Source of the DNA: Rhodococcus sp. SBT000017
GTDB lineage: Bacteria; Actinomycetota; Actinomycetes; Mycobacteriales; Mycobacteriaceae
DNA length: 64,000 bases
Assembly (NCBI RefSeq): GCF_003688915.1
Contig: NZ_REFU01000001.1
Coordinates: forward strand, 3,162,001-3,226,000
Direction: 5' to 3'
Numbering within the stretch: position 1 is the stretch's first letter; every line of letters starts with the position of its first letter. A model generated the notes under the pieces. It was not told the origin of the DNA. It saw only the letters and a list, made by a program, of their open reading frames with translations, and did not search any database. Position numbers and translations under genes: made by a program. Below are positions 17,521-25,684 of the stretch, in pieces.

Positions 17521-17775
17521 GTCTCTCCATTCGTGATCGATGGACCGCACGTGCCGACGAATGGCCGCTCTCATCCATGGGGTGGACGCATCGCTGCGCC
17601 CGAAGGCTTTTGTCGTGGAGCCCGATGGGCATCTCACGCGTCCCGCACACATCGGCGGGGGAGGAACGGTCAGGAAACTGATCCCTACTCTTACGCAATA
17701 GTAGAGTTGACGCAAATCAACAGTCTTCGGACCGGGGTCGACACCAGGTCGGAGGCCCCCCGTAGCGTAAGAGGC
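17521..17775. promoter_or_regulatory. Divergent sulP/rnj promoter region
   Basis: A 255-nt gap. CTCTTACGC at 17688-17696 and its inverted copy GCGTAAGAG at 17764-17772 face the two divergent genes. The same core (CTACTCTTAC) recurs upstream of the second sulP gene at 22957-22966. GTTGA-N6-TCAAC (17706-17721) is a small inverted repeat. No gene was recognised in this gap. The shared words could be -10-type elements or a regulator site; this is inference. Confidence 0.35.
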
Positions 17776-19485
17776 ATGTCGAGATCACCACGCAACCGCA
17801 GATCCCCCGCCGCACCGAGAAAGCGATCCTCTTCCGCGCTTTCGGCAGGGCACCTTCGCGTGATCGCGACCGGCGGTCTCGGCGAGATCGGCCGGAACAT
17901 GACCGTCTTCGAGTTCGACGGAAAACTGCTCATCGTCGACTGCGGCGTACTCTTCCCCGAGGAACATCAGCCCGGTGTCGACGTCATCCTCCCCGACTGG
18001 AGTTGCATCCGAGATCGTCTCGACGACGTCGTCGCGATCGTCCTCACCCACGGACACGAAGACCACATCGGCGGTGTCCCCTATCTGCTGCGCGAACGCG
18101 GCGACATTCCCGTCATCTCGTCGCGGCTGACACTGCACTTCCTGGCTGCCAAGTTCGAGGAGTTCAAGGTCTCGACAAAGCTGATCGAGGTCGAGGCGGG
18201 GCAAACCCGTCAGGAAGGCCCGTTCGAGCTCGAGTTCATTGCCGTCAACCACTCGATTCCCGACGGTCTGGCCATCGCCATTCGCACCGACGCCGGGCTG
18301 GTGCTGCACACCGGCGATTTCAAGATGGACCAGTTCCCGCTCGATGGTCGGATCACCGACCTCCGCAGCTTCGCACGCCTCGGCGAGGAAGGGCTCGATC
18401 TACTCCTGGTCGACTCGACCAACGCCGAGGTTCCGGGGTTCATGGTCTCCGAACGAGATCTGGTCCCGGCCATCGAGAAGGTATTCCGCGAAACGTCGGG
18501 ACGCGTGATCGTCTCGAGCTTCGCCAGTCACGTACACCGCATTCAGCAGGTCCTCGACGCCGCGCATGCGCAAGGCCGCAAGGTCGCTTTCGTGGGCCGA
18601 TCGATGGTGCGCAACATGAAAATTGCCACCGATCTGAACTACCTCGACGTACCCGACGGGCTCGTGGTCGATCTCCCGAAGCTCAATCGTCTTCCGGCGA
18701 ACAAGATCACGTTGATCTGCACCGGATCTCAGGGCGAGCCGCTGGCCGCACTGTCTCGCATGGCGTCGGGTGAGCATCAGATCAAGGTGGGTGACGGCGA
18801 CACCGTACTGATGGCCAGCAGCCTGATTCCCGGAAACGAGAATGCGATCTACCGCGTCATCAACGGCCTCGTCGACAAGGGTGCACGCGTGGTGCACAAG
18901 GGGAATGCGAAGGTGCACGTCTCGGGCCACGCCAGCGCAGGCGAGTTGGTCTACTGCTACAACATCCTCGAACCCGCGAATGTGCTTCCCGTACACGGTG
19001 AGTCGCGACACCTGCGCGCCAATGCCGATCTCGCGATCAGGACCGGCGTTCCCCGCGATCGCGTGTTGATCGCCGAGAACGGAAGCGTCATCGACCTGTT
19101 CGACGGCGTCGCGCAAATCACCGGCTCCGTCCCCATCGAGCTGATCTACGTCGACGGCAGTTCCGTCGGTGGTGTGACCGAGGATTCGCTGGCCGATCGA
19201 CGCCTGCTCGCCAACGAGGGCGTCCTGACCGTCATCGCGATCGTGGACCCCGACACCGGTCTGCTCGTCGACGACGTCGACTTCATCGGACGCGGATTCG
19301 CCCACGAGGCCAACGCTTTCGACTCACTGGCCAAGGCGATCGGCAAGACCCTCACGCGCGAGAGCGACGTGAAGGTCGCCTCCCGGGAGAACATCGAGAA
19401 GCGCATCGTGCAGGAATCGGCCCGGTGGGCCAAGCAGACCCTGGGCCGTCAGCCCCTCATCGTCCCGGTGGTCGTGGACGGCTGA
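17776..19485 (+). CDS. rnj: Ribonuclease J
   Basis: The 569-residue protein is a metallo-beta-lactamase/beta-CASP nuclease. Zinc motifs are THGHEDHIGG (H92-H97), VNHSIPD and LHTGDFKMDQ. It has beta-CASP segments (VGRSMVRNM, TGSQGEP, LIPGNE) and the HVSGHASAGEL motif, then the C-terminal domain ending RQPLIVPVVVDG. RNase J has 5'-3' exo- and endoribonuclease activity in mRNA decay and rRNA maturation. The sequence reads closer to the Streptomyces type than to the mycobacterial one. The basic N-terminal tail is typical. In-frame open sequence upstream to 16033 lies over the sulP gene and is not coding. No dapA neighbour is present. Confidence 0.93.
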   Translation: MSRSPRNRRSPAAPRKRSSSALSAGHLRVIATGGLGEIGRNMTVFEFDGKLLIVDCGVLFPEEHQPGVDVILPDWSCIRDRLDDVVAIVLTHGHEDHIGGVPYLLRERGDIPVISSRLTLHFLAAKFEEFKVSTKLIEVEAGQTRQEGPFELEFIAVNHSIPDGLAIAIRTDAGLVLHTGDFKMDQFPLDGRITDLRSFARLGEEGLDLLLVDSTNAEVPGFMVSERDLVPAIEKVFRETSGRVIVSSFASHVHRIQQVLDAAHAQGRKVAFVGRSMVRNMKIATDLNYLDVPDGLVVDLPKLNRLPANKITLICTGSQGEPLAALSRMASGEHQIKVGDGDTVLMASSLIPGNENAIYRVINGLVDKGARVVHKGNAKVHVSGHASAGELVYCYNILEPANVLPVHGESRHLRANADLAIRTGVPRDRVLIAENGSVIDLFDGVAQITGSVPIELIYVDGSSVGGVTEDSLADRRLLANEGVLTVIAIVDPDTGLLVDDVDFIGRGFAHEANAFDSLAKAIGKTLTRESDVKVASRENIEKRIVQESARWAKQTLGRQPLIVPVVVDG

Positions 19486-19514
19486 GCACGTCTTCTCAGT
19501 GGTGAGGTGGGTGA

Positions 19515-19610
19515 CCACACGAAAGCCGCGCGCAGAACGGCTCCTGCCCGGTACGCCAAGGCCAGCTTGTCGTACCGGGTCGCCAGTCCCCGCCCGATCC
19601 GAGCAAATTT
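19515..19610 (-). pseudogene. IS5-type transposase C-terminal remnant
   Basis: On the minus strand this short stretch encodes FARIGRGLATRYDKLALAY and then RAGAVLRAAFVW. This is the characteristic end of IS5-group DDE transposases (the R-G-x-A-T-R-Y-D-K segment near the last catalytic region). There is no N-terminal or catalytic part before it; upstream in this frame the sequence runs into the lipase promoter and signal peptide. I take it as debris of an old insertion between rnj and the lipase gene. Terminal inverted repeats could not be recognised. Confidence 0.7.
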
Positions 19611-19696
19611 TGCGTTCGGCCCCTGTAAATGGTTCCGGCCCCTAGAGTCGTTTGGAAAGCTCCGGTAACGATCCGGAACTTCGACCGGGGGTCTCG

Positions 19697-20953
19697 ATGG
19701 GGAAGTACGTGAAGTTCGGCCGTCGGTGTGCGGCGGTGGTCGCTGCGGTTTCACTGGTGGTGTCGGGCGGGCAATGGTCGGCGGGTGCCGATCCACTCGG
19801 CGATTTCCAGAATCCGCCGCGCACCGCCGAATCGATCGCCGCGACACCGCTCGACGATCCGTGGGTCGTTCCGCCGCCCGGATACGAAACAGCCGCTCCC
19901 GGAACAGTTCTACGGACCCGCAGCGTCACCGTCGGACCACTTGTCACCCCGGTCACCACCACCCAACTGCTGGTTGCCTCGACCGACGCTAAGGACCGCC
20001 CCGCTGCCATCGTCACCAGCGTCATCGTCCCGACCGCGCCCTGGACCTCGCCCGGTCCGCGCCCTGTTGTTGCATACAACATGGCCATCGATTCGCTCGG
20101 CGCCACGTGTGAGCCATCGTGGACCATGCAACGCGGCATCGCTCCGGAAATGGCACCCGTGCAGCTGCTTCTGGCGCGGGGCTACGCCGTCGTCGTCACC
20201 GACCATCAGGGGCCCCGCCATGCGTACGCCGTCGGACCGATGGCAGCGCACGCCGTACTCGACGGTCTGCGCGGCGCGGTCACGACCGCCGCGATCGGCC
20301 TCGATCCGACTGCGCCCCTGGGCATTACGGGCTACTCGGGCGGGGCGATCGCATCGGGCTGGGCCGTGCAGGAGGCTCCGGCCTACGCCCCCGAACTGAA
20401 CATCGTCGGCGCAGCGTTCGGCGGAACGCCCACCGACTTCGCGCTGCTACGTCAGTCCATGAACGGCAACGCAGCGTCGGCGGTGTTCCTCGCGGCAGCG
20501 ATGGGCGTTGCGCGCGAGTACCCGGAGATGCTGTCGCTCTACAACGACGACGGGTGGCGGCTCGCACAGGCGTCGAAGGACCTGTGCATCATCGGGATTG
20601 CACCGTTCGGAGTCGTTGCTCCGATCCGCATCGAGTCACTGTCCATCACTCCCGATGCGTTCAATTCGCCGCTGGCGCTCGCGGTTGCTGATCAGAATCG
20701 ATTGGGAGACAGCGGAACCCCGACGGCACCGGTGTTCCTGTATCACGGACAGCAGGAGTTCTGGATTCCGAAGGAAGGTCCCGAGGCCGTGTTCGACAAG
20801 TGGTGTTCACGCGGAGCCGACGTCCGCCTCGAGGAATACCTGGGTGAGCACAGCATCGTTGCCGGCAGCGGAGCTCCCGGTGCGTTCGCGTGGTTGGACG
20901 ACCGCCTCGCGGGAATTCCGGTTCAACCCGGATGCAGTAGCTTCGGCCGCTAG
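19697..20953 (+). CDS. Secreted lipase (LIP family, alpha/beta hydrolase)
   Basis: The 418-residue precursor has an N-terminal signal peptide (positive GKYVKFGRR, then a hydrophobic AAVVAAVSLVVSGG and a cleavage-like AGA-D). It is followed by the LIP-family core DPWVVPPPGYETAAPGTVLRTR. The nucleophile elbow is GITGYSGGAIASG, with later VFLYHGQQEFWIP (Asp/Glu region) and GEHSIV (His). The family hydrolyses triacylglycerols or other esters outside the cell. The start MGKYVKF at 19697 is chosen over an in-frame ATG at 19652 because it gives a standard signal peptide and follows a GGGGGT site. It stands alone, convergent with merR. Confidence 0.85.
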   Translation: MGKYVKFGRRCAAVVAAVSLVVSGGQWSAGADPLGDFQNPPRTAESIAATPLDDPWVVPPPGYETAAPGTVLRTRSVTVGPLVTPVTTTQLLVASTDAKDRPAAIVTSVIVPTAPWTSPGPRPVVAYNMAIDSLGATCEPSWTMQRGIAPEMAPVQLLLARGYAVVVTDHQGPRHAYAVGPMAAHAVLDGLRGAVTTAAIGLDPTAPLGITGYSGGAIASGWAVQEAPAYAPELNIVGAAFGGTPTDFALLRQSMNGNAASAVFLAAAMGVAREYPEMLSLYNDDGWRLAQASKDLCIIGIAPFGVVAPIRIESLSITPDAFNSPLALAVADQNRLGDSGTPTAPVFLYHGQQEFWIPKEGPEAVFDKWCSRGADVRLEEYLGEHSIVAGSGAPGAFAWLDDRLAGIPVQPGCSSFGR

Positions 20954-20961
20954 AGCCGAAC

Positions 20962-21369
20962 CTACTCGCTCCGGGCTACTGCTCCGCGAGTCGACAACAC
21001 CTCGGTGAGCTCCTCTGCGTAGGCGAGCTGCCGCCGCAACGTGCGGCAGCTGTCCTCGGCCTTGGTGTGACATTCACGAACGAAGGCCGCGGCCGACGAC
21101 CTGGCGTCGTCGGTCGCGTTCTCGTCTCCGAGAACGTCGAGAGATTCCAGTAGCTGTTTCATTTCGGCCAACGTGAAGTCGAGTGGCTTCATCCGGCGAA
21201 TGACGAGCAGGCGTTCGACGTCGGTCTCGGTGTAGAGCCGGAAGCCCCCGACGGTCCGAGCAGAGGGCGTGACCAGACCGACGTCGTCGTAGTGACGAAC
21301 CGTGCGAATCGACAGCTCGGTTCGCTGAGCTACCTGGCCGATCTGCATGTGCATGTCGTCGTCCGTCAT
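20962..21369 (-). CDS. MerR family transcriptional regulator
   Basis: The 135-residue protein has a MerR winged helix-turn-helix at 8-75 (IGQVAQRTELSIRTVRHYDD, then GGFRLYTETDVERLL). A long helical coiled-coil dimerisation segment follows (about 78-130). No cysteine cluster typical of metal sensors is seen; the only Cys residues are in ECHTKAEDSC. It lies 34 nt downstream of the second sulP gene on the same strand and is probably cotranscribed with it. The target and signal are unknown. Confidence 0.88.
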   Translation of the reverse strand: MTDDDMHMQIGQVAQRTELSIRTVRHYDDVGLVTPSARTVGGFRLYTETDVERLLVIRRMKPLDFTLAEMKQLLESLDVLGDENATDDARSSAAAFVRECHTKAEDSCRTLRRQLAYAEELTEVLSTRGAVARSE

Positions 21370-21403
21370 GTGCCACCTCTCTTCGCTCGAGCGTCCACCC
21401 TAG

Positions 21404-22912
21404 TCAGTGATCGGCACCCAGGTTTCCGCTGAGCCGATCGTGCCGTTCGATGGACGGCGCATTCAGACCCACGATCTCCACTGTCTTGCCCTTCGCGGCG
21501 TACTTGGTGGTGATGGCGTCCAGCGTCGCAACGGTCGATGCGTCCCAGATGTGCGACTCCGACATGTCGATGACGACGTTCTTCGGATCGCCCACGTAGT
21601 CGAACTGATAGATCAGGTCGTTGCTCGACGCGAAGAACAGCTCGCCCTTCACCGCGTAGACGCGGGTGTCCTCGTCGGGATGAGCCACATCGATCACCTC
21701 GGTCAGGTGCGCAACCCGCCTGGCGAACAGCACCATCGCGGTGATCACTCCGACGAGCACGCCGTATGCAAGGTTGTGGGTGATCACGGTGACTGCCACG
21801 GTCGAGACCATCACGAGGGTTTCGCTCTTGGGCATGCGCCGCAACGTCTTCGGGTTGATGCTGTGCCAGTCGAAGGTTCCGATCGAGACCATGATCATGA
21901 CGGCGACGAGCGCGGCCATCGGAATCAGCGCGACGATGTCGCCGAGACCGACCACCAGAATCAGCAGGAAGACGCCGGCGAGGAACGTCGAGATCCGAGT
22001 GCGCGCACCGGAGACCTTGACGTTGATCATGGTCTGACCGATCATCGCGCAACCGCCCATGCCGCCGGTGAACCCGGTGACAAGGTTGGCCACACCCTGG
22101 CCCCAGCCCTCGCGGGTCTTGTTGGAATGCGAATCGGTGATGTCGTCGACGAGCTTGGCCGTCATCAGTGATTCGAGTAGACCGACCAGCGCAATGGCCA
22201 ACGCGAACGGCGCGACGATCGACAACGTGTCGAAGGTGAACGGCACATCCGGGATCAGGAACGACGGCAGCGAGGACGGCAGTTCACCTTCGTCGCCGAC
22301 GTCGGGCACGGCCAGCGCGAAGACGAGTGTGACGCCGGTCAGTATCACGATCGCGATCAGTGGTGCCGGCACGATGGTGGTGAGCTTGGGTAGGAAGAAC
22401 ATGATGGCCAGGCCCACGGCGACCATCGGGTAGACCAACCAGGGCACACCGATCAGGTACGGGATCTGCGAGGAGAAGATCAGAATCGCCAGCGCGTTGA
22501 CGAACCCGACCATGACGCTGCGCGGTATGAAGCGCATCAGCTTGGCGACGCCGAGAACGCTGAGCAGGACCTGCAGAATTCCGCCGAGGATCACCGCTGC
22601 GATGAGGTAGTCGAGGCCGTAATCCCTCGCCAACGGGGCTACCACCAGCGCAATGGCTCCGGTCGCAGCGGAGATCATCGCGGGACGGCCACCGACGATG
22701 GAGATCGTGACCGCCATCGTGAACGACGCGAACAGCCCGACTCGCGGATCCACCCCGGCGATGATCGAGAACGAAATGGCTTCCGGAATGAGCGCCAGTG
22801 CCACGACCAGGCCTGCGAGCACTTCGGTCTTGAGTCGCTTCGGTGAGCGCAGCGCACCGAGCACCGAGACGTCTTCGATGGAGGTGGCAGGCACCTGGGC
22901 AGCTCGAGACAC
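21404..22912 (-). CDS. SulP family inorganic anion transporter with STAS domain (copy 2)
   Basis: The 502-residue protein is nearly the twin of the product of 16030-17520. It shares the same core segments (LIPEAISFSIIAGVDPRVGL, GGRPAMISAATGAIALV, GGMGGCAMIGQTMINVK) and the same STAS tail (VIDMSESHIWDASTVATLDA). The two differ mainly at the N terminus and in scattered conservative positions. The GTG start at 22912 is chosen because GGAG lies 5 nt upstream and the homology begins here; the open frame continues to 23053 without homology. Likely cotranscribed with merR and divergent from the LysR gene, either of which could control it. Confidence 0.9.
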   Translation of the reverse strand: MSRAAQVPATSIEDVSVLGALRSPKRLKTEVLAGLVVALALIPEAISFSIIAGVDPRVGLFASFTMAVTISIVGGRPAMISAATGAIALVVAPLARDYGLDYLIAAVILGGILQVLLSVLGVAKLMRFIPRSVMVGFVNALAILIFSSQIPYLIGVPWLVYPMVAVGLAIMFFLPKLTTIVPAPLIAIVILTGVTLVFALAVPDVGDEGELPSSLPSFLIPDVPFTFDTLSIVAPFALAIALVGLLESLMTAKLVDDITDSHSNKTREGWGQGVANLVTGFTGGMGGCAMIGQTMINVKVSGARTRISTFLAGVFLLILVVGLGDIVALIPMAALVAVMIMVSIGTFDWHSINPKTLRRMPKSETLVMVSTVAVTVITHNLAYGVLVGVITAMVLFARRVAHLTEVIDVAHPDEDTRVYAVKGELFFASSNDLIYQFDYVGDPKNVVIDMSESHIWDASTVATLDAITTKYAAKGKTVEIVGLNAPSIERHDRLSGNLGADH

Positions 22913-22956
22913 GACGGCTCCATTCGATGGGTGCAAGGGGGTGCTGCGCGGGAACT

Positions 22957-22966
22957 CTACTCTTAC
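22957..22966 (-). promoter_or_regulatory. CTACTCTTAC element shared by both sulP promoters
   Basis: Found 45 nt upstream of sulP copy 2 and again about 165 nt upstream of copy 1 (17685-17694). On the transcribed strand it reads GTAAGAGTAG. The different distances suggest either a regulator site or remains of the duplicated upstream region. Confidence 0.3.
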
Positions 22967-23064
22967 CGGAGGGAAGGTTACCAAATCGTCGGGATCGGGC
23001 TCGTACGCTAGTTTTATACGCAAAGGCACGCCGAAACTCCCCGCGCGATGCAAGGAATGAATCG

Positions 23065-23958
23065 ATGTTCTCGCTCAACAGGCTCTCCTGCTTCATCGCC
23101 GTCGCCGAGGAGTTGCACTTCGGCCGCGCTGCCGAGAGGCTGCACATGACCCAGCCGCCCTTGAGCAGACAGATACAACAGCTCGAAAGCGAGGTCGGCG
23201 TACAGCTGATCGACCGCACGAGTCGATCGGTCACGCTGACGGCCGCGGGCCTGGCCTTCCTTCCCGAGGCTCGACGCATCCTCGATCTCGCCGAGGGCGC
23301 ATTGCTGACGGTACGACGCGTCCCCACCGGCGACCTGGGGACCGTGGTCGTCGGATTCACCGGCGCATCGGCCCATGCGGTGCTGCCGCAGTTGCTCGAT
23401 GCCGCACGCGCGAAGCTCCCGGATGTGAAACTCGTTCTGCGCGAGATGGTCTCGGCCGTACAGATGGAATCGTTGGCCGTCGGCGATCTGGATCTCGGGT
23501 TGGCCAGGCCACCACTCAAGCGACCGGGCATCGCGTCCCGGCCGGTGCTGCACGAGTCGTTGATCGCAGCAATGCCCGAGCATCACCCTCTGGCCGAGAA
23601 AGACGAACTGTCGGTGGAGGACTTCGACGAGCAGCCGATCATCATGTATTCACCCGTCGATGCTCGGTACTTCCACGAGCTGCTGATCAGCACCTTCACC
23701 ATCGTCGGGGTTTCTCCGCGCTACGTGCAGTACGTGACCCAGGTGCACACGATGCTGGTGCTCGTTCGCTCCGGCATCGGATTGGCATTGGTGCCGGAGT
23801 CGGCATCGACCATGCGGCCGGAAGGTGTTGCGTTCCGGCCGGTTCGGACCGTGAAGGAGCGTCCCGTCGAACTCGACGCCGCCTGGCGCGTGGACAACGA
23901 CAACCCGGCACTGCACCGCTTCATGACCGATGTGCTTCCGACGCGTGAGTGGTCGTGA
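23065..23958 (+). CDS. LysR family transcriptional regulator
   Basis: The 297-residue protein has the LysR helix-turn-helix at 1-60 (FIAVAEELHFGRAAERLHMT, QPPLSRQIQQLE) and a periplasmic-binding-protein-like effector domain (about 90-295). The group with LHFGRAAERLHMTQPPLSRQI contains regulators of aromatic acid and amino-acid genes. AAGGAA lies upstream of the ATG at 23065; the open frame before it overlaps sulP. Its divergent partner is sulP copy 2, the usual arrangement for a LysR target. It ends at a long hairpin. Confidence 0.9.
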   Translation: MFSLNRLSCFIAVAEELHFGRAAERLHMTQPPLSRQIQQLESEVGVQLIDRTSRSVTLTAAGLAFLPEARRILDLAEGALLTVRRVPTGDLGTVVVGFTGASAHAVLPQLLDAARAKLPDVKLVLREMVSAVQMESLAVGDLDLGLARPPLKRPGIASRPVLHESLIAAMPEHHPLAEKDELSVEDFDEQPIIMYSPVDARYFHELLISTFTIVGVSPRYVQYVTQVHTMLVLVRSGIGLALVPESASTMRPEGVAFRPVRTVKERPVELDAAWRVDNDNPALHRFMTDVLPTREWS

Positions 23959-24005
23959 CGCGCAGCTGATCGAGCTGTGCCCGAAACCGCAAGTGAGCGC
24001 CCTTT

Positions 24006-24057
24006 TTACCGACTGCGCGCCCCCGATCACGTCATAGCGGGGGCGCGCAGTCGGTAA
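24006..24057. terminator. Bidirectional hairpin terminator between lysR and methyltransferase
   Basis: A perfect 19-bp stem (24006-24024 with 24039-24057; arm core ACCGACTGCGCGCCCCC) with a 14-nt loop lies between convergent genes. No U-run follows on either strand, which is common for actinobacterial terminators. Confidence 0.75.
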
Positions 24058-24129
24058 CAGCGGTGTGAGGTCCCCGTTTGCGTGATCGATGGTCCGACAA
24101 CCGCCGTGGGTTACGGAACCGCACGACCC

Positions 24130-24912
24130 TCATCTGGCAGCCATCGGCGTGCATTCGAGCAGCATGAAGAGTGGGCGGGTGAAATTGGTTGCCCAGAACT
24201 CGTCGGATTGTCGTTGCTCAGCAGACGGGCGAGGCTCTCGCAGGTTCGTGATGACGAACCCTGCTGCGGTGATCATCCCGATGTGCTCTTCCAACGAATA
24301 GAACTGCTGAAAGGACTCTGCAGGCGACGTCAGACCCGCAACGTCGAAACGCTGCTGGACCGTTCTGACACCGAAGTAGTCGTCGATCGTGGACGCGAAG
24401 CCGATTCCCTCTCGATCTGTGCGGGCGGCGTAGAAGCAGGGATGCATGGACAACACGATCAACCGCCCAGCGGGCTGAAGGACTCGACGAAACTCGACGA
24501 ATCTTTTTGCGGGGTCGGCTATCCCGTGCGGAAGACGATTCGCGACGACGACGTCGACACTCGAGTCCGGCAACGGTAGGTCGGCCACATCGGCGCGATG
24601 ATATTCCGCGCGGCGGTCTCCGCTCTCGGGGTGCTCGCGAGCTGCGACGATCAGCTCGGCGCAGGTATCGACGCCATGCACGTGCGCAGCCCCGCGTGCG
24701 ATGAGTTCACGAGTGAAATACCCCTCGCCACAACCCGCGTCGAGTACGCAGACGCTTTCGGGGTCACCGATCAGATCCAGCAAGGCAACGTCGGTGACCT
24801 CCGTCTGAAACTTGTCGAGCCGTTGCCGAACGATGCGCTCCCAGTACGCCGCGTTCTGCTGATACCCGCGCGATACTTCGAGGTCACCCAGCATCTCGTC
24901 TCCCCGTGTCAC
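24130..24912 (-). CDS. SAM-dependent class I methyltransferase
   Basis: The 260-residue protein has the SAM-binding motif I VLDAGCGEGYFTRELIARG (about 54-72), acidic post-I GVDTC, motif II/III-like ADLPLPDSSVDVVVAN and LQPAGRLIVLSMHP. The N terminus (NAAYWERIVRQRLDKFQTEVTD) is typical of the UbiE/Methyltransf_11 type. Acceptor unknown. An internal ATG (MLGDLEV, 24894) is an alternative start. No operon partner; divergent from a small membrane protein gene. Confidence 0.85.
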   Translation of the reverse strand: MTRGDEMLGDLEVSRGYQQNAAYWERIVRQRLDKFQTEVTDVALLDLIGDPESVCVLDAGCGEGYFTRELIARGAAHVHGVDTCAELIVAAREHPESGDRRAEYHRADVADLPLPDSSVDVVVANRLPHGIADPAKRFVEFRRVLQPAGRLIVLSMHPCFYAARTDREGIGFASTIDDYFGVRTVQQRFDVAGLTSPAESFQQFYSLEEHIGMITAAGFVITNLREPRPSAEQRQSDEFWATNFTRPLFMLLECTPMAAR

Positions 24913-25012
24913 CTGTTGATGTGATGGCCGTGAGCAACGCGTCGCACCGCCCGATCTTCGACCCGGTTCAGCGTATCCACCGAGCGCGACAGGGGACCCG
25001 TCTCCGTGAGGA

Positions 25013-25042
25013 TTGCGGACAGTCGTTACTTTTCCTTATGAT
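25013..25042 (+). promoter_or_regulatory. Sigma-A-like promoter of the small membrane protein gene
   Basis: TTGCGG (25013-25018), an 18-nt spacer and TATGAT (25037-25042) give a good housekeeping promoter. Transcription would start near 25050 with a leader of about 55 nt. Confidence 0.5.
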
Positions 25043-25104
25043 TTACCAGCGCGCCGGGAAGATCATCGGCGCTGCCGCATCCGGCTTCGACCCAGGGGGA
25101 TCGC

Positions 25105-25281
25105 GTGACCACCGTTTTCTGGACACCACGTTTCGCTGCTGTGTACTTCCTCGCAGCTCTCGCAGCGTTCGTCCTGTTCACTGCGATCGGCTCGAACATG
25201 GCGATAGTCGCACCACTGATCTTGACCCTGATCGGACTGGGCATCGCCGTGTTGATTCGACACGGCAGGACCCGCCGATGA
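25105..25281 (+). CDS. Small two-helix membrane protein
   Basis: A 58-residue protein. The GTG start at 25105 is preceded by AGGGGGA at good spacing. The product has two hydrophobic helices (about 11-28, VYFLAALAAFVLFTA, and 33-51, IVAPLILTLIGLGIAVLI) joined by a short turn, and a basic C-terminal RHGRTRR tail that should lie in the cytosol. A promoter-like pair stands upstream and the reading frame is short but well formed. I recognise no family. Next to universal stress protein and methyltransferase genes, but on its own strand. Confidence 0.6.
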   Translation: MTTVFWTPRFAAVYFLAALAAFVLFTAIGSNMAIVAPLILTLIGLGIAVLIRHGRTRR

Positions 25282-25288
25282 AGCGCAC

Positions 25289-25684
25289 TCAGCGCGGCAA
25301 CCCCACCGGCGGCTTGACGGCCGTCACCGGGCAGTGGGCCTCGAGTAGTACACGCTGAGAGACGCTGCCCATGAACAACTTTCCGACGGGTGATCGACGC
25401 CGGATGCCGATGACGACAAGCTGAGCGTGCTCGTCGAACGAGAGGTCGATCAGATTGTCGGCATGCGAGCGGCCCGCTTCGTTGTCGTGAATCTTCGTCG
25501 TCACACCGAGCGCCGACGCCTCCTCGCGAGCCGATTCGACGGTGGCAGCGAAGTCGGCGTCGGCTGCGCTGTTGTCCTCGGCCACGATGAGCAAGTCCGT
25601 CCCGCGCATGAGAGCCTCGCGAAATGCGAAGGGCAGCGCGCCTTTTCCTTCGACGGTCGGCGAGTAGCCGACGACGACGGTCAT
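25289..25684 (-). CDS. Universal stress protein (UspA family)
   Basis: The 131-residue protein has the UspA fold: TVVVGYSP at strand 1, a central LVVIGIRRRSPVGKLFMGSVSQRVLLEAHCPVTAVKP with the ATP-binding G-x2-x-G-x(9)-G-S pattern. Members bind ATP and help survival under stress or starvation. Its ATG overlaps the stop of the upstream 2-hydroxyacid dehydrogenase (ATGA, 25681-25684). The two are made together, which is an unusual pairing. Slightly shorter than the usual 140-150 residues but complete. Confidence 0.88.
   Translation of the reverse strand: MTVVVGYSPTVEGKGALPFAFREALMRGTDLLIVAEDNSAADADFAATVESAREEASALGVTTKIHDNEAGRSHADNLIDLSFDEHAQLVVIGIRRRSPVGKLFMGSVSQRVLLEAHCPVTAVKPPVGLPR

Noticed and set aside
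16033..17775. Long open frame continuing upstream of RNase J, giving an apparent 1150-residue protein
   Set aside because: It lies antisense to the sulP gene, is His/Asp/Arg-rich without domain likeness, and the RNase J homology starts only after 17776.
19486..19696. A small RNA or riboswitch before the lipase gene
   Set aside because: The region is explained in part by the transposase remnant, and no conserved structured element could be recognised.
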